Origin: Cognatundibacterium oligocarboniphilum
GTDB lineage: Bacteria; Pseudomonadota; Gammaproteobacteria; Burkholderiales; Burkholderiaceae_D
Direction of reading: 5' to 3'
Length of the DNA: 64,000 bases
NCBI RefSeq assembly: GCF_013377855.1
Contig: NZ_JABXYJ010000002.1
Span: 124,001 to 188,000 of the forward strand
Shown here: positions 19,156 to 28,570 of the stretch, piece after piece
Layout of the letters: the number at the start of each line of letters is the position of its first letter
Position numbering within the stretch: the first letter of the stretch is position 1
Made by a program: the position numbers and the translations under genes
Notes under the pieces: model-generated
The model's database searches: none
Seen by the model: only the letters and a program-made list of their open reading frames with translations
Told to the model about the DNA's origin: nothing

Positions 19156-21473
19156 TTCAAAGTCTTAATTGCTGCAGCACCCAAGCCAAATCCCGATAGA
19201 ATCTGCGCCCAATCTTTCAAGCCATTTGTAAATACTTTATAAGGAGTTTCTTTATTCAGACGATCCGGCACAACAATACTATCTCCAGGCATGATTTCAA
19301 CAGAGTTGATACTGGAAAACCAGCCACGACCAGCAGAAGACGCTACCGTACCGTTAGGGCGCAAGACAAATACCCCATCCATGTCCGCCTCGGAGGTTGG
19401 CCCTGCATCAGCCAAATATTTTTCAACAGTCATGCCTTTACGCCAAATAATCGAGGCTTCCTGATTGACCGCACCGAATACATGAACAAAATCTGGCCGA
19501 CTAGGAATCACTAACTGATCGCCATTTTCCAGTTTAAGTGCAGGCAATTTATCAAAATTCTCATCATTTGCCGCCAAACCGAACGAAATACGACCCGTCG
19601 CTTTCAACTCACGCATTTTTGCCAGCACCTGAGCACTTGCTTCCTGTTCCGCCTTCAGTTTTAACGCAATTACCTGTGCATCTACTGCACCGGATTGATT
19701 GGCTGCGGCTTTAGCATTTTCTGTACGACTTTGCGATTCCAGTCTGCGTACTGCTTTCTCCAGGTTGAGCTGCTGCTCCTGGCGGACCTTCTCACGATAA
19801 AACTCAGTACCAAACAAATAAGCATTCGAAGTTGTGCCGCCCGCTTTCGCGATTAGAGACTGTATCGTTTCTCCTGGCCCCATCTGATACACACCGGGAA
19901 CATTCACCTCTCCCTCAACGCGCGCAAAAACCTTACGTTTCGCAACTGGCACCTGAATATCGTTTTGAGAAAAAACCGTCACGGCATCACCTGCCTGCAA
20001 ACGCAGATTATCTTCGCTTTCGGGATTATCCATTGCCCGACCAAGATTAAACGGCAACAAACTCACGCTTAAGGTAGCGCGGTCAACACGTTCAATGACG
20101 GCATATTCCCAATTGACATCATCAATCAGATTACCGATATTCGCAGAAATTGAAGCTGCATTTTCCTTAATCAATCCTTTATCATCTATATCACCGTTAA
20201 CACCATGAATCACAGAGCCATTCTGACGTCGCACCGACGCCCGTGTTATTAAAGCTTCACGATTCGGAATGAGATCACGGATACGCATACCCGCTTTGAA
20301 TGGCACCCGCAATGCCTGATTGACGTTACCACGTAAAGTCACAGCATTCGAAAAATCTGGCGTAATCGATGCCACAGTCAGCAAATCACCATTCTTAAAC
20401 GTCTTGGTCAAGCCAGCCTGATTCAAGGAAAACTCCTCCACCGTACGCGGCTGAGATTTGTTTGGATCGATCCGCTCCAGAAATGCACGGCGCGGATCTG
20501 CGACTACTGGCACACCACCAGCAAGGTCAAGAATACTCGCAACAGACTCATTTGCAGATTTCAACTCATAAATCGCCGGCACATTTACTTTACCGGTTAA
20601 TGCGACATAACCTGCCGCCGCTGGAATATAAATCGTATCGCCATCCTGCAGTTTTACGTCATGACTCTTGTCGCCCTTGGCAATAAAAGAATATAAGTCG
20701 AGACTACCAACAATTTTCCCTTGTCGCTTCACCTGGACATTACGCATGGAACCAGTCAGATTCGGTCCGCCGCTGACCAGCAATGCTGTCACCAAAGTTG
20801 AAAATCCAGATACAGTATAAGAGCCCGGCTTTCTCGCCTGCCCTACCACATAGACGGTAATAGCGCGCAGACGACCAAAACTGACGCTGACAGCAACATC
20901 ACGGTAGAGCTTACCAATGGAAGATTTGATGACTGCATCTGCTTCGCCGGCTTTCACTCCCACCATGGGGACGGCACCTATCGTCGGGATATTAATCAGA
21001 CCGTTACGATCCACGGTCGCGCGATAATCAATATCGACACTCCCCCAGGCTCGGATCAACACCTCATCACCGGCACCCAGCACATAATCCGAAGGAATCG
21101 GCGTATCTTGCAACGGGGCAAAACTAGATGGCGGACGAGAAAAGAACTCCTCGCCAAATAAGGGTAACTGCTTACCAGTTGCATACTCGACGAAATTCTG
21201 AAATTCGCTTCTTTCCTGCTTTTTATTTTTCACAAAATAATGAGCGTCTTCTGCGGCTGATCGGGAGTTGAATGCGGCATTATCGGCAGTACTATTCTGA
21301 TTAAGCGATTGATTAGTAATGCGCGGAGCTTTGCTGACTCCTGTTGAACTCAATGAGCTATCACCAACCGCCATTGAGTCTTGAATATTTTGAAAATTAG
21401 TTTGCTGCGCAAAAACGGTATTTGCAGCAAGAATAGCAAAAATGGGAAGCGCACTCTTCATTATTCGATGCAT
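19152..21473 (-). CDS. Wza-like polysaccharide export protein with SLBB domains
   Basis: The 773-residue protein has a signal peptide (cut near VFA-QQ), a Poly_export domain (YVLGAGDEVLIRAWG, about residues 130-215) and several SLBB beta-grasp repeats: ITVYVVGQARKPGSYTVSG, YVALTGKVNVPAIYEL, VFARVEGEVNVPGVYQMGPGETI and VHVFGAVNQEASIIWRKGMTV. These build the periplasmic part of the outer-membrane channel for capsular or extracellular polymers. It is about twice as long as E. coli Wza and resembles the longer export proteins of group-4-like and EPS loci. No lipobox Cys follows the signal peptide, unlike classical Wza. The C-terminal segment around residues 725-773 may be the outer-membrane helix. 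Confidence 0.88.
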   Translation of the reverse strand: MHRIMKSALPIFAILAANTVFAQQTNFQNIQDSMAVGDSSLSSTGVSKAPRITNQSLNQNSTADNAAFNSRSAAEDAHYFVKNKKQERSEFQNFVEYATGKQLPLFGEEFFSRPPSSFAPLQDTPIPSDYVLGAGDEVLIRAWGSVDIDYRATVDRNGLINIPTIGAVPMVGVKAGEADAVIKSSIGKLYRDVAVSVSFGRLRAITVYVVGQARKPGSYTVSGFSTLVTALLVSGGPNLTGSMRNVQVKRQGKIVGSLDLYSFIAKGDKSHDVKLQDGDTIYIPAAAGYVALTGKVNVPAIYELKSANESVASILDLAGGVPVVADPRRAFLERIDPNKSQPRTVEEFSLNQAGLTKTFKNGDLLTVASITPDFSNAVTLRGNVNQALRVPFKAGMRIRDLIPNREALITRASVRRQNGSVIHGVNGDIDDKGLIKENAASISANIGNLIDDVNWEYAVIERVDRATLSVSLLPFNLGRAMDNPESEDNLRLQAGDAVTVFSQNDIQVPVAKRKVFARVEGEVNVPGVYQMGPGETIQSLIAKAGGTTSNAYLFGTEFYREKVRQEQQLNLEKAVRRLESQSRTENAKAAANQSGAVDAQVIALKLKAEQEASAQVLAKMRELKATGRISFGLAANDENFDKLPALKLENGDQLVIPSRPDFVHVFGAVNQEASIIWRKGMTVEKYLADAGPTSEADMDGVFVLRPNGTVASSAGRGWFSSINSVEIMPGDSIVVPDRLNKETPYKVFTNGLKDWAQILSGFGLGAAAIKTLK

Positions 21474-21564
21474 AGATAAGTACTTTAATTAATTTAATTT
21501 ATAGCCAGCTTCAAAGAGCCGAACAGTTAAAACGCTCTATAACAACCCGACTATGTGGCTGAAG

Positions 21565-22701
21565 TCAAACATTCGATTTTGCTTCAGACCTATCAGAGCC
21601 TAACGCAAAATCGCCACCCACAGTCACCCAACGTTTAATTTTAAAACGCACAATCATTGCATAAAATGTGCAATAGCACAAAATAAACATCGCAATCAAC
21701 GCCAATACCATAGAGGTATTTGACCAGAAAAACAAACCAGGAATAATTGCCAGCGAAGCCATCCCCCATAAATATGGTGCGGTTAACGAGTTGCGCTTAA
21801 TCATATGCTCGGGCTTTTTAGAACCGACGCGATATCGCACCACTCGCTTATAGATCAAGGAATGCAGATGCAAAGCATCCGGTAAGCCAGCCGGCACCCC
21901 ACGCAGCACCTTGCGCCTGTAGATAGAAAACACCGTTTCCCAAACTGGATAAATGACCAGCAACAAAGGAAACCATGGTGAAACACTGGGATTTCTGTAC
22001 ACAAGCATCATACAAATTTCAGCAATGACAAATCCCCACAAATAGGCTCCACCATCACCCGCGAAAATTGTTCCTTTAGGATAATTCCAACACAAAAAAC
22101 CGATAGTAGCGCCGATCATTGCAACACATAAGCCAAGTAACAAGGTGTCATTCACCTGATGACTCACAAAGCCCAGAGCAGATAAAATTAACACCACCAC
22201 GCCACCTGACAAGCCATTAAAGCCGTCGATAATATTGGTGGCATGCGTGATTCCGCCAACCGCCAACATCACCAACAGCGCATTGAAAACGATGTAATTC
22301 GTTACCAGATGATCGAGCAACGGCATCCCCAGACGCACCAGCTTAGCATCTAATAAATACATGCCTAGCAAGGCGGAAAAAAAAGCAGCCAACAACCGCT
22401 TCAAAGGGCTAACTTTTTTTGTCAAATCTTCAATCATTCCAGCCAACCAGACTGGCAATAGCGTCAGCACGAACAGCTGTGTATTTAAATGCGACTCGCC
22501 GAAATACAGCATGAGCAAACCAGCTAGCAAACCACAAATTACAGGCAAGCCACCAATACGCGGCGTCGCGCCATGATGCATTTTTTGGGGGCCAGAACCA
22601 ACATGATCCGTCGTTAAATGTTGATGGACGTGTTTAAAAAGAATGAGTCCAAAAGACGCTAGCCACGAAACAAATAGGGCGGCGGACAATACGTTAATCA
22701 T
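21565..22701 (-). CDS. WecA/MraY-type undecaprenyl-phosphate glycosyl-1-phosphate transferase
   Basis: This 378-residue polytopic enzyme should start the repeat unit by moving a sugar-1-phosphate from its UDP donor onto undecaprenyl phosphate. The family motifs are all present: PRIGGLP (48-53), the Mg-binding EDLTKK (91-96), NIIDGFNGLSGG (156-167), FAGDGGAYLWG (213-223) and the HLH element (278-280) that marks the WecA side rather than MraY. About eleven hydrophobic segments are seen. The sugar is unknown; GlcNAc or a derived N-acetyl-deoxy sugar is likely given the FnlA-type dehydratase in the locus. It is separated from the polymerase gene by an IS relic. Confidence 0.88.
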   Translation of the reverse strand: MINVLSAALFVSWLASFGLILFKHVHQHLTTDHVGSGPQKMHHGATPRIGGLPVICGLLAGLLMLYFGESHLNTQLFVLTLLPVWLAGMIEDLTKKVSPLKRLLAAFFSALLGMYLLDAKLVRLGMPLLDHLVTNYIVFNALLVMLAVGGITHATNIIDGFNGLSGGVVVLILSALGFVSHQVNDTLLLGLCVAMIGATIGFLCWNYPKGTIFAGDGGAYLWGFVIAEICMMLVYRNPSVSPWFPLLLVIYPVWETVFSIYRRKVLRGVPAGLPDALHLHSLIYKRVVRYRVGSKKPEHMIKRNSLTAPYLWGMASLAIIPGLFFWSNTSMVLALIAMFILCYCTFYAMIVRFKIKRWVTVGGDFALGSDRSEAKSNV

Positions 22702-22929
22702 AAAAACCTTTTAAAAATTCCGTCAGTATTAGTTTATTATTTTTTTTCAAAAAAAAACCGCAAAACTTAACTCATGCCAATAATTGCGCGAAGCACAATA
22801 TCATTAATATCTGCAAGTCCCAAAAAATAGAGTTTGGACTTTCACAAATTTCACGCCATAGTATGCTTGCTATTTTTTACTGAAAAATGACATAAATTGA
22901 AATGCCACTAACATTAGGGATTAATACAC

Positions 22930-23100
22930 ATGCTCGCGGCACACATCCGGAACGGTCAAACCGTTCTCAGGTTACTTCAGGATTGCCATGATTTGGCCGT
23001 CAGAAAACCTTGATTGTTTCATTGCAGAACTCTCTTCCTCGATGGGTGAAAATTCTACTTCCGATCCCGCTTATTGCTGGGGGATTACTGCCCCCTAGCT
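22930..23100 (-). pseudogene. Decayed IS3-family orfA fragment
   Basis: Reading the minus strand from an ATG at 23022 gives MKQSRFSDGQIMAILK, a TAA, then PENGLTVPDVCREH. This is the conserved N-terminus of IS3-family OrfA (helix-turn-helix transposase subunit), in which the residue before PENG is normally Gln; CAA to TAA explains the stop. Similarity ends after CREH, where AT-rich local DNA begins. Upstream, GAGGAAGAGAGTT resembles the ribosome site of such elements, and a GGGGG/CCCCC hairpin sits at 23079-23095. Only a short left part of the element survives; no OrfB and no right end are seen. The rest of this 419-bp gap (22702-23120) is AT-rich and without genes. A GAACGGT/ACCGTTC stem at 22950-22966 lies inside the relic. 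Confidence 0.7.
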
Positions 23101-23120
23101 GCTCCCTCATCAGAAGAAAC

Positions 23121-24128
23121 TTACCCATATATAAGAACCTGATAATTATTAGACATAAAAAACATAAAAAATAAATGTGCTAATAAAGGAATCAAGACAT
23201 AGCATGCAGAAATTACCCCTTGCCTTTCAGATCTTGTAACTAAGAATAATTGAAGTACAACTGCAAAAATTGCATATCTGTATGTAATTGCCGGGAAAAA
23301 TAAGTAGCATAAAAATAGTAAAATAGAAGAAAAAATAATAGATTTATTTTCTTCATTAGTGATGTATTCTTTATCGCGAAAATATCGAACTACATAGATC
23401 CAATACAACGGCAAGGTAATGTATAGAATAAATGATAACGATAACTCATTGACATAGATAGTGCCATAAAATTTACTTACATCCATTGCAACATTTATAA
23501 AGTCAATCATCTCATTATAAAATAATTCATAAAAAAATCCTCCAATTAAAAATATCAATAAAATAACTAATTTGAGTGCTTTTTTAGGAAAATTGAAATT
23601 CAATAACCAAAGTAGCAAAGGGCTGTAAGTCAACGTAGAATTATGGGCAACAACAGCCAAAGCAGCAAAAACAAAAGCAAAGAATTTATTTTTTCTTAAA
23701 TTTGCAATAGCACCAAAAAATAGTAACGTACCAAAACACTGACGCATTGCGTTTGTCATTAGTTCTAAGCCGAACATACTAAACATGATTGCGCAAGCCC
23801 AAAGAAACGTGCCATTTCTCCATTTAGAAAAAAGAAGAAAGAAAAGTGGCAATAACATTGCAACCTGGAATAAAAACAACCAATCTAATTGAGTACCACA
23901 AGCGCCTATCGAAAATGAATAAAATAACTTAAATGAAAGTTCCTTATCCTCATTTTGCTCATCGATATAGTCATTGCAATACTGATGTAAGTAATGAACG
24001 TAACGCCCCGTGTCACTAGGATTATCAATACTAGGAATGGGGCGTGAAGCGAGAAGGGAAGCAAATGAAGTAGCTAAAATTAAGAAAAGTAACCATTCAA
24101 GAACTTTAAATTTTGAATTCATTTTCAC
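23121..24128 (-). CDS. Wzy-type polysaccharide polymerase, EpsG-like
   Basis: A 335-residue protein with about ten membrane segments and little conserved sequence, as is usual for O-antigen/EPS polymerases. The short motif SxxTGRYVHYLHQ after the first segment (DNPSDTGRYV), the MRQCFG run and overall layout fit the EpsG family, whose members polymerise lipid-linked repeat units in the periplasm. It is the only polymerase candidate in the locus. The base composition is markedly AT-rich (many Ile, Phe, Leu, Asn, Lys codons ending in A/T) compared with genes outside the locus, consistent with transfer. It may start at this ATG or two codons later. Confidence 0.78.
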   Translation of the reverse strand: MKMNSKFKVLEWLLFLILATSFASLLASRPIPSIDNPSDTGRYVHYLHQYCNDYIDEQNEDKELSFKLFYSFSIGACGTQLDWLFLFQVAMLLPLFFLLFSKWRNGTFLWACAIMFSMFGLELMTNAMRQCFGTLLFFGAIANLRKNKFFAFVFAALAVVAHNSTLTYSPLLLWLLNFNFPKKALKLVILLIFLIGGFFYELFYNEMIDFINVAMDVSKFYGTIYVNELSLSFILYITLPLYWIYVVRYFRDKEYITNEENKSIIFSSILLFLCYLFFPAITYRYAIFAVVLQLFLVTRSERQGVISACYVLIPLLAHLFFMFFMSNNYQVLIYG

Positions 24129-24305
24129 CTATTAAATGGCTTAAGGAAATAATAAGTACTGGAATTTTCAACACTTTGAATGAACAAAAAATTCAACTAT
24201 GTGCCTTTGATCCTTTGGATAAAAAAATCAAGTCAAAATCGACTTTGTATATGACACTTTTGTATTAGCACTCAAATTGATTAATAAAATATAATTAATT
24301 TCGCA

Positions 24306-25379
24306 TTAATGTATAAAATCAAGCATTTGAAGATAATCTTTCGCGATTCTTTGCGAAGTGTAATTTTTGATATACGAATTGCGACTCTTAACTTCCAAAC
24401 CAATAGTTGTATTGATAAGCTGAGATAGCTGGTTACTGCTCTGAAAATAACTAGCGGCAGAACCGGCAGTCGCTCGATTGAAAGTGCAGTCAAAACAAAG
24501 AATTTTATTATCGTAAAATAACATTTCTACAAGTGACGGGTTTGTACCTCCGACACTATGACCATGAAGATAGAACTCGTGTGTTTCTCTTAATTCCGCT
24601 AGTTTTCCAGCATCATAAATCGGATCCGAAAAAACTATCCTTTTTTCATTTTTATATCTCTCTTTCATCAAACGCCCGTATAACGAATTATTCCAATTGC
24701 CTACAAAGGTATAGCTCGTTAGATGGGAAGCTAGCATTCCCTCAATTAACATTTCTACTTGATTTTCAGGCTCAACTCTGCAAATCGTGAGGGCACTCTT
24801 TGTTATGACAGAAGGCTTTGGCATCAAACGAAGTACGTGATCACCTGAGTAGGAGATTAATATGGCTTTACTTTTACAACTATTCAATACAAAAGGTAGA
24901 AGTGCTTCATTGTCATACACGATTTTATTTGAACATTTTTGCGCTAAGAAATCGAATAGTTTCAAAATTTTTCTCTTTACCCATGAAAACTTTGAACGCC
25001 TCCACTCCACTCCATCAACATTCACGCTAAGATGAACTTTCATAATCCAACAAAGCAATCTAAATAATGGAAACCAAATGCCCCCCGAAACTCCCAGAAC
25101 AACAATGTGACTTACAAGTGGCAATACTTTAATGAAGGCATAAAGATCATGAAAAATTGAAGAGATTCCATTTGCCTTCAAAGGAATAAACATTCGACTA
25201 ACGCCATTATAAATTTCAGCCTGGTTTTCGTATGCAGACGCATCACACGTAACTATCACTTCATCAACAGACTTAGCGATTATTGGTGCGCAATGTTCGA
25301 GAAACGACTCAAAGCCCCCATATCTGTTTGGTATGCCGACTGTTCCGATAAAAGCTATTTTTTTTTTTGTATTTTTCAT
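24306..25379 (-). CDS. Glycosyltransferase with DUF1972 domain (rhamnosyltransferase-like)
   Basis: The 357-residue cytoplasmic protein begins IAFIGTVGIPNRYGGFESFLEH, the signature of the DUF1972 N-terminal domain, and has a GT-B fold (GVSGGIWFPLFR, NVDGVEWRRSKFSW, and a C-terminal donor half with TFVGNW and GHSVGGTNPSLVEMLFYD). Close relatives are annotated as rhamnosyltransferases that add the second sugar to the lipid-linked unit. The particular donor here is not known. It is AT-rich. A 176-bp gap separates it from the polymerase and 75 bp from the preceding transferase; nothing was found in those gaps. Confidence 0.82.
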   Translation of the reverse strand: MKNTKKKIAFIGTVGIPNRYGGFESFLEHCAPIIAKSVDEVIVTCDASAYENQAEIYNGVSRMFIPLKANGISSIFHDLYAFIKVLPLVSHIVVLGVSGGIWFPLFRLLCWIMKVHLSVNVDGVEWRRSKFSWVKRKILKLFDFLAQKCSNKIVYDNEALLPFVLNSCKSKAILISYSGDHVLRLMPKPSVITKSALTICRVEPENQVEMLIEGMLASHLTSYTFVGNWNNSLYGRLMKERYKNEKRIVFSDPIYDAGKLAELRETHEFYLHGHSVGGTNPSLVEMLFYDNKILCFDCTFNRATAGSAASYFQSSNQLSQLINTTIGLEVKSRNSYIKNYTSQRIAKDYLQMLDFIH

Positions 25380-25454
25380 TTACTAATAACAACTCAATTA
25401 AGTTTAAAGTTACGGCAAGAGGGATCTCGTAAAAAATAAAAAGAGATTTGATTT

Positions 25455-26255
25455 CTATTTCAAGTAACGTAAACGAATTAGATCGTTCAATATTCTTGCT
25501 CCCCCAAAAATACTTCCAAAAAGATAGCGAATAACATTAGAGAAAGTATTTTTTTTCAACAAAACAGAACGAGCGTAAAACTCTCCCTTTCGCATGTTCC
25601 AGATCGCCGACGAAATCCCCCCCTTCGAACCAACTGCGCGAAAAACTTCGCTTAGGTTTTCGGGCAAATATTTCATGGTCATATTTGGTTCAATATAGTG
25701 AAGTAAATATGACCAATCTTCGCAGAATCTGAGAGACAGGCCCAGCTTTTGCTTACGTCTAAGAACGAGTGAAGGCGTTACCACTGGGTTGAATACCGTT
25801 ATTAGCCAATGTAACGGTATGACCCAGCTAAAAAATTTCAACCAAATCTCAACCAATTGAGCATATTTCTCCATTCCTTTAACAGAATGAAATAATATAT
25901 CCACTGGATTTTCAGAAAGACTGTCTAACACTATATCGATTTTTTTTTCAAAAAAAGCGTCGTCGGAATCTAAAAAAGCAATATATCGGTATTTTGAACG
26001 CCTAATACCTAAATTTCTTGCCTTTTGAGCTCCACCATTTTTTTTATAGCCATAAACGCGTACAGGAACTCCTGAAACATTCATTTCTGGCAAAAATGCT
26101 TTCGGGTAAGTGTCCGAACCATCATCTACAACAATAATTTCTACACAATTTGGGCGATTTGTTTTAACTGACTCAACCGCACGCATCAACGGCTCTTTAC
26201 GATTAAACGTCGGTATTACGACAGATATCCCAAATTGATCATGGTCAATTTTCAT
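25455..26255 (-). CDS. Family 2 glycosyltransferase
   Basis: A 266-residue GT-A enzyme. It opens ISVVIPTFNRKEPLMRAVESV, has IIVVDDGSDTYPKAF for nucleotide binding, GGAQKARNLGIRRSKYRYIAFLDSDD with the metal-binding DSDD, and an ED (FCEDWSYLLH) that supplies the catalytic base. It has no membrane segment, so it acts at the cytoplasmic face on the lipid-linked oligosaccharide. Donor and linkage cannot be read from sequence. The next gene toward the promoter is another family 2 enzyme, about 100 bp away. Confidence 0.88.
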   Translation of the reverse strand: MKIDHDQFGISVVIPTFNRKEPLMRAVESVKTNRPNCVEIIVVDDGSDTYPKAFLPEMNVSGVPVRVYGYKKNGGAQKARNLGIRRSKYRYIAFLDSDDAFFEKKIDIVLDSLSENPVDILFHSVKGMEKYAQLVEIWLKFFSWVIPLHWLITVFNPVVTPSLVLRRKQKLGLSLRFCEDWSYLLHYIEPNMTMKYLPENLSEVFRAVGSKGGISSAIWNMRKGEFYARSVLLKKNTFSNVIRYLFGSIFGGARILNDLIRLRYLK

Positions 26256-26356
26256 TAATATAGGTGTTAATTAAACTCAAGCAATGGGTATGTTTATATC
26301 GACTTGAGTTGATTTGAAAATAGATCTCGATTTCAAACAATAGCCGCAACCAATAT

Positions 26357-27529
26357 TCATATTGGATCTAATTTAAGATTTTTGGGTTCACTTCTTAAAT
26401 ACTTTTCCAAAGCTTGATGGGCGATAAAAGCATTCGGCAGATCAGAAATTACAATTGTACTTTCTTCGTTCCTTATAAATTTAGAGCGACTTAATAATTT
26501 AAAGAAAACAGCTTTTGCTTCTGAGGCCAAAGCACCAAGCATACGCTTCAAACAGAACCACAACCCAATACGCTTTCTATAGTTTGAAAATGACTGCAAT
26601 GTAAATTTCGTGTAGCTTCGCTCATACAGAAAGCATTTGATATATAGCCTAGAGAAATTTAATTTTTCCGAGTACGATGGCATCAACTCAACAGCCTTCA
26701 ACAATGAATAGGACCAAACGGTATAAACACTGTAAAATTCAGGTATTCGAAGATCCCAAATCAAATTTTTAAACGCACCAATATGGGGGTTATCACGCAG
26801 TCCACCCACGTGCTTACCTTTTGCACTCAAACCGGATGTACTCGCTCCAGAAGCTCCCGGTATAACAATTGGATAATCTAATCGAGCACACTTCTTCGCT
26901 TCAACAGAAATCAACGCCGCACTATATATATCAGGACTAACTCCACCAAATAAATTTCCATATTTTCTACGTATGCTATCTGCGAGTGAACGGGAGATCA
27001 TCCCAGCGTAGGCTCGAGGCATATCTAATACACCACTCCCCAAATTTTCCATAGCATTTTCCAGCGCATCTATTGGATTATATTTATTGGCAACACCTGC
27101 ATAATTTGAAATAGATAAAGTGCTCCCATCTGCACACCACCTTGTGTTGCTTGAAAAATCGTTCCAATAATACAAAACAGGAAAAGTGAATTTAACTGCA
27201 TCGATACAATTTGATTTTGCCCATAACGCAACGTCCACAATTTTTGAGCTGACGAAATCATCATCCCCAAGAAAGACAAAGTACTCTCCAGTTGCTATCT
27301 CCAAAGCAGCGTTAAAATTATCGACAACGGAAAAAGAAGAGTTCGTCTTAACAAAACGGATTCTATTACGTTCAGAACTACTCTCAAATTCCGGGGATAT
27401 TAAATCAATCTCACTTGAATCACATACGACGACTTCTATCTCGGCAGACGCTTCTAAAATGCCCTTAATCGATGGAATTGCATACCGAGCACGATTATGA
27501 GTTGGAATAATGACCGACAAAATCGGCAT
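26357..27529 (-). CDS. Family 2 glycosyltransferase (longer, 390 residues)
   Basis: The N-terminal GT-A part is clear: LSVIIPTHNRARYAIPSIKGIL, VVVCDSSE, NFNAALEIATGEYFVFLGDDDF with the GDDD metal site. The C-terminal half (about 200-390) lacks a strong GT2 match and may bind the acceptor. The start lies one base after the stop of the dehydratase gene, so the two are translated together. The start codon context is AT-rich like the rest of the locus. The substrate is unknown. Confidence 0.85.
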   Translation of the reverse strand: MPILSVIIPTHNRARYAIPSIKGILEASAEIEVVVCDSSEIDLISPEFESSSERNRIRFVKTNSSFSVVDNFNAALEIATGEYFVFLGDDDFVSSKIVDVALWAKSNCIDAVKFTFPVLYYWNDFSSNTRWCADGSTLSISNYAGVANKYNPIDALENAMENLGSGVLDMPRAYAGMISRSLADSIRRKYGNLFGGVSPDIYSAALISVEAKKCARLDYPIVIPGASGASTSGLSAKGKHVGGLRDNPHIGAFKNLIWDLRIPEFYSVYTVWSYSLLKAVELMPSYSEKLNFSRLYIKCFLYERSYTKFTLQSFSNYRKRIGLWFCLKRMLGALASEAKAVFFKLLSRSKFIRNEESTIVISDLPNAFIAHQALEKYLRSEPKNLKLDPI

Positions 27530-27530
27530 G

Positions 27531-28541
27531 TTAGATCTCCAATTCTTCGACTATATAGGAGAGTGTTTTAAGTATTATTTTTATCTCCTGCACACTTAAA
27601 CGTGTTGTGTTATGAGAAGTGTAATCATCAATATTATTTGCTTCTGGTTGTCCATCCAAAATAAATTTGTCGTAATTCAGATCTCGGTTGTCTGCAGGAA
27701 TTCTGAAATAACGTCCCATATCCTCCGCTTTTGCCATTTCTTCACGAGATACAAGTGACTCATATAATTTTTCGCCATGACGGGTACCAATTACTTTAAC
27801 CAATGCTTCACTATTGAAGAGTTCTTTTAATGCCTGAGCCAAATCTTCAATAGTTGAAGCTGGCGCCTTTTGCACAAAAATATCTCCTTGCTGCCCATGT
27901 TCAAATGCATGCAGAACCAGGTCAACAGATTCTTCAAGAGACATTAAAAAACGAGTCATTTTTGGATCTGTCACAGTCAATGGCAAGCCAGCTTTAATTT
28001 TCTCTACAAAAAGGGGAATAACAGATCCTCTCGATGCCATGACATTTCCATACCTTGTTGCACATAATACGGTGCCGCCACCTTTCACTGTTCTTGATTT
28101 AGCTACCAGAACTTTTTCGGCCATCGCCTTTGAAATTCCCATCGCATTGATAGGATAAACAGCCTTGTCAGTGCTCAGCGATACGACTCTCTGTACGTTA
28201 TTGGCGATCGCCGCGTTTAGTACATTTTCGGTTCCAAGCACATTAGTTCTGACGGCTTCCATTGGATAAAACTCGCAAGATGGAACTTGCTTCAGCGCGG
28301 CTGCATGGAAAACATAGTCGACCCCAGCCATAGCCTGGTGGATGCTTTCGTAGTTGCGTACGTCGCCAATATAAAACTTAACTTTGGAGCTATTAAGAGC
28401 AATACGCATGTCTTCTTGTTTTTTTTCATCGCGACTGAAAACAATAATTTCTTTAACGTCTGTATTCAAAAAACGGTTCAGTACAGTATTTCCAAAAGAA
28501 CCCGTACCACCAGTAATCATTAAGGTTTTGTTATTAAACAT
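27531..28541 (-). CDS. UDP-GlcNAc 4,6-dehydratase/5-epimerase, FnlA/CapE/WbjB type
   Basis: The 336-residue protein belongs to the extended short-chain dehydrogenases. It has GGTGSFG for NAD (residues 11-17), FSRDEKKQEDMR, the conserved HAAALKQVPSCEFYPMEAVRTNVLGTENVL block, STDKAVYPINAMGISKAMAEK around the catalytic site, and RYGNVMASRGSVIPLF. These sequences follow the FnlA/CapE/WbjB branch, which converts UDP-GlcNAc to a 4-keto-6-deoxy-hexosamine with inversion at C5, the first step to L-FucNAc or L-QuiNAc. The usual next enzymes FnlB and FnlC are not in the window. Instead two DegT aminotransferases and a GNAT are encoded, which suggests amination of the keto intermediate. That pathway is inference. 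Confidence 0.88.
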   Translation of the reverse strand: MFNNKTLMITGGTGSFGNTVLNRFLNTDVKEIIVFSRDEKKQEDMRIALNSSKVKFYIGDVRNYESIHQAMAGVDYVFHAAALKQVPSCEFYPMEAVRTNVLGTENVLNAAIANNVQRVVSLSTDKAVYPINAMGISKAMAEKVLVAKSRTVKGGGTVLCATRYGNVMASRGSVIPLFVEKIKAGLPLTVTDPKMTRFLMSLEESVDLVLHAFEHGQQGDIFVQKAPASTIEDLAQALKELFNSEALVKVIGTRHGEKLYESLVSREEMAKAEDMGRYFRIPADNRDLNYDKFILDGQPEANNIDDYTSHNTTRLSVQEIKIILKTLSYIVEELEI

Positions 28542-28570
28542 TTAAATCCTTACAATACAATTATTAATTT

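Noticed and set aside
22988-23098. Plus-strand 36-residue open frame with an AGGA ribosome-like site
   Set aside because: It lies opposite the IS3 orfA relic; its coding look comes from the transposase strand, and no feature of the peptide is recognisable.
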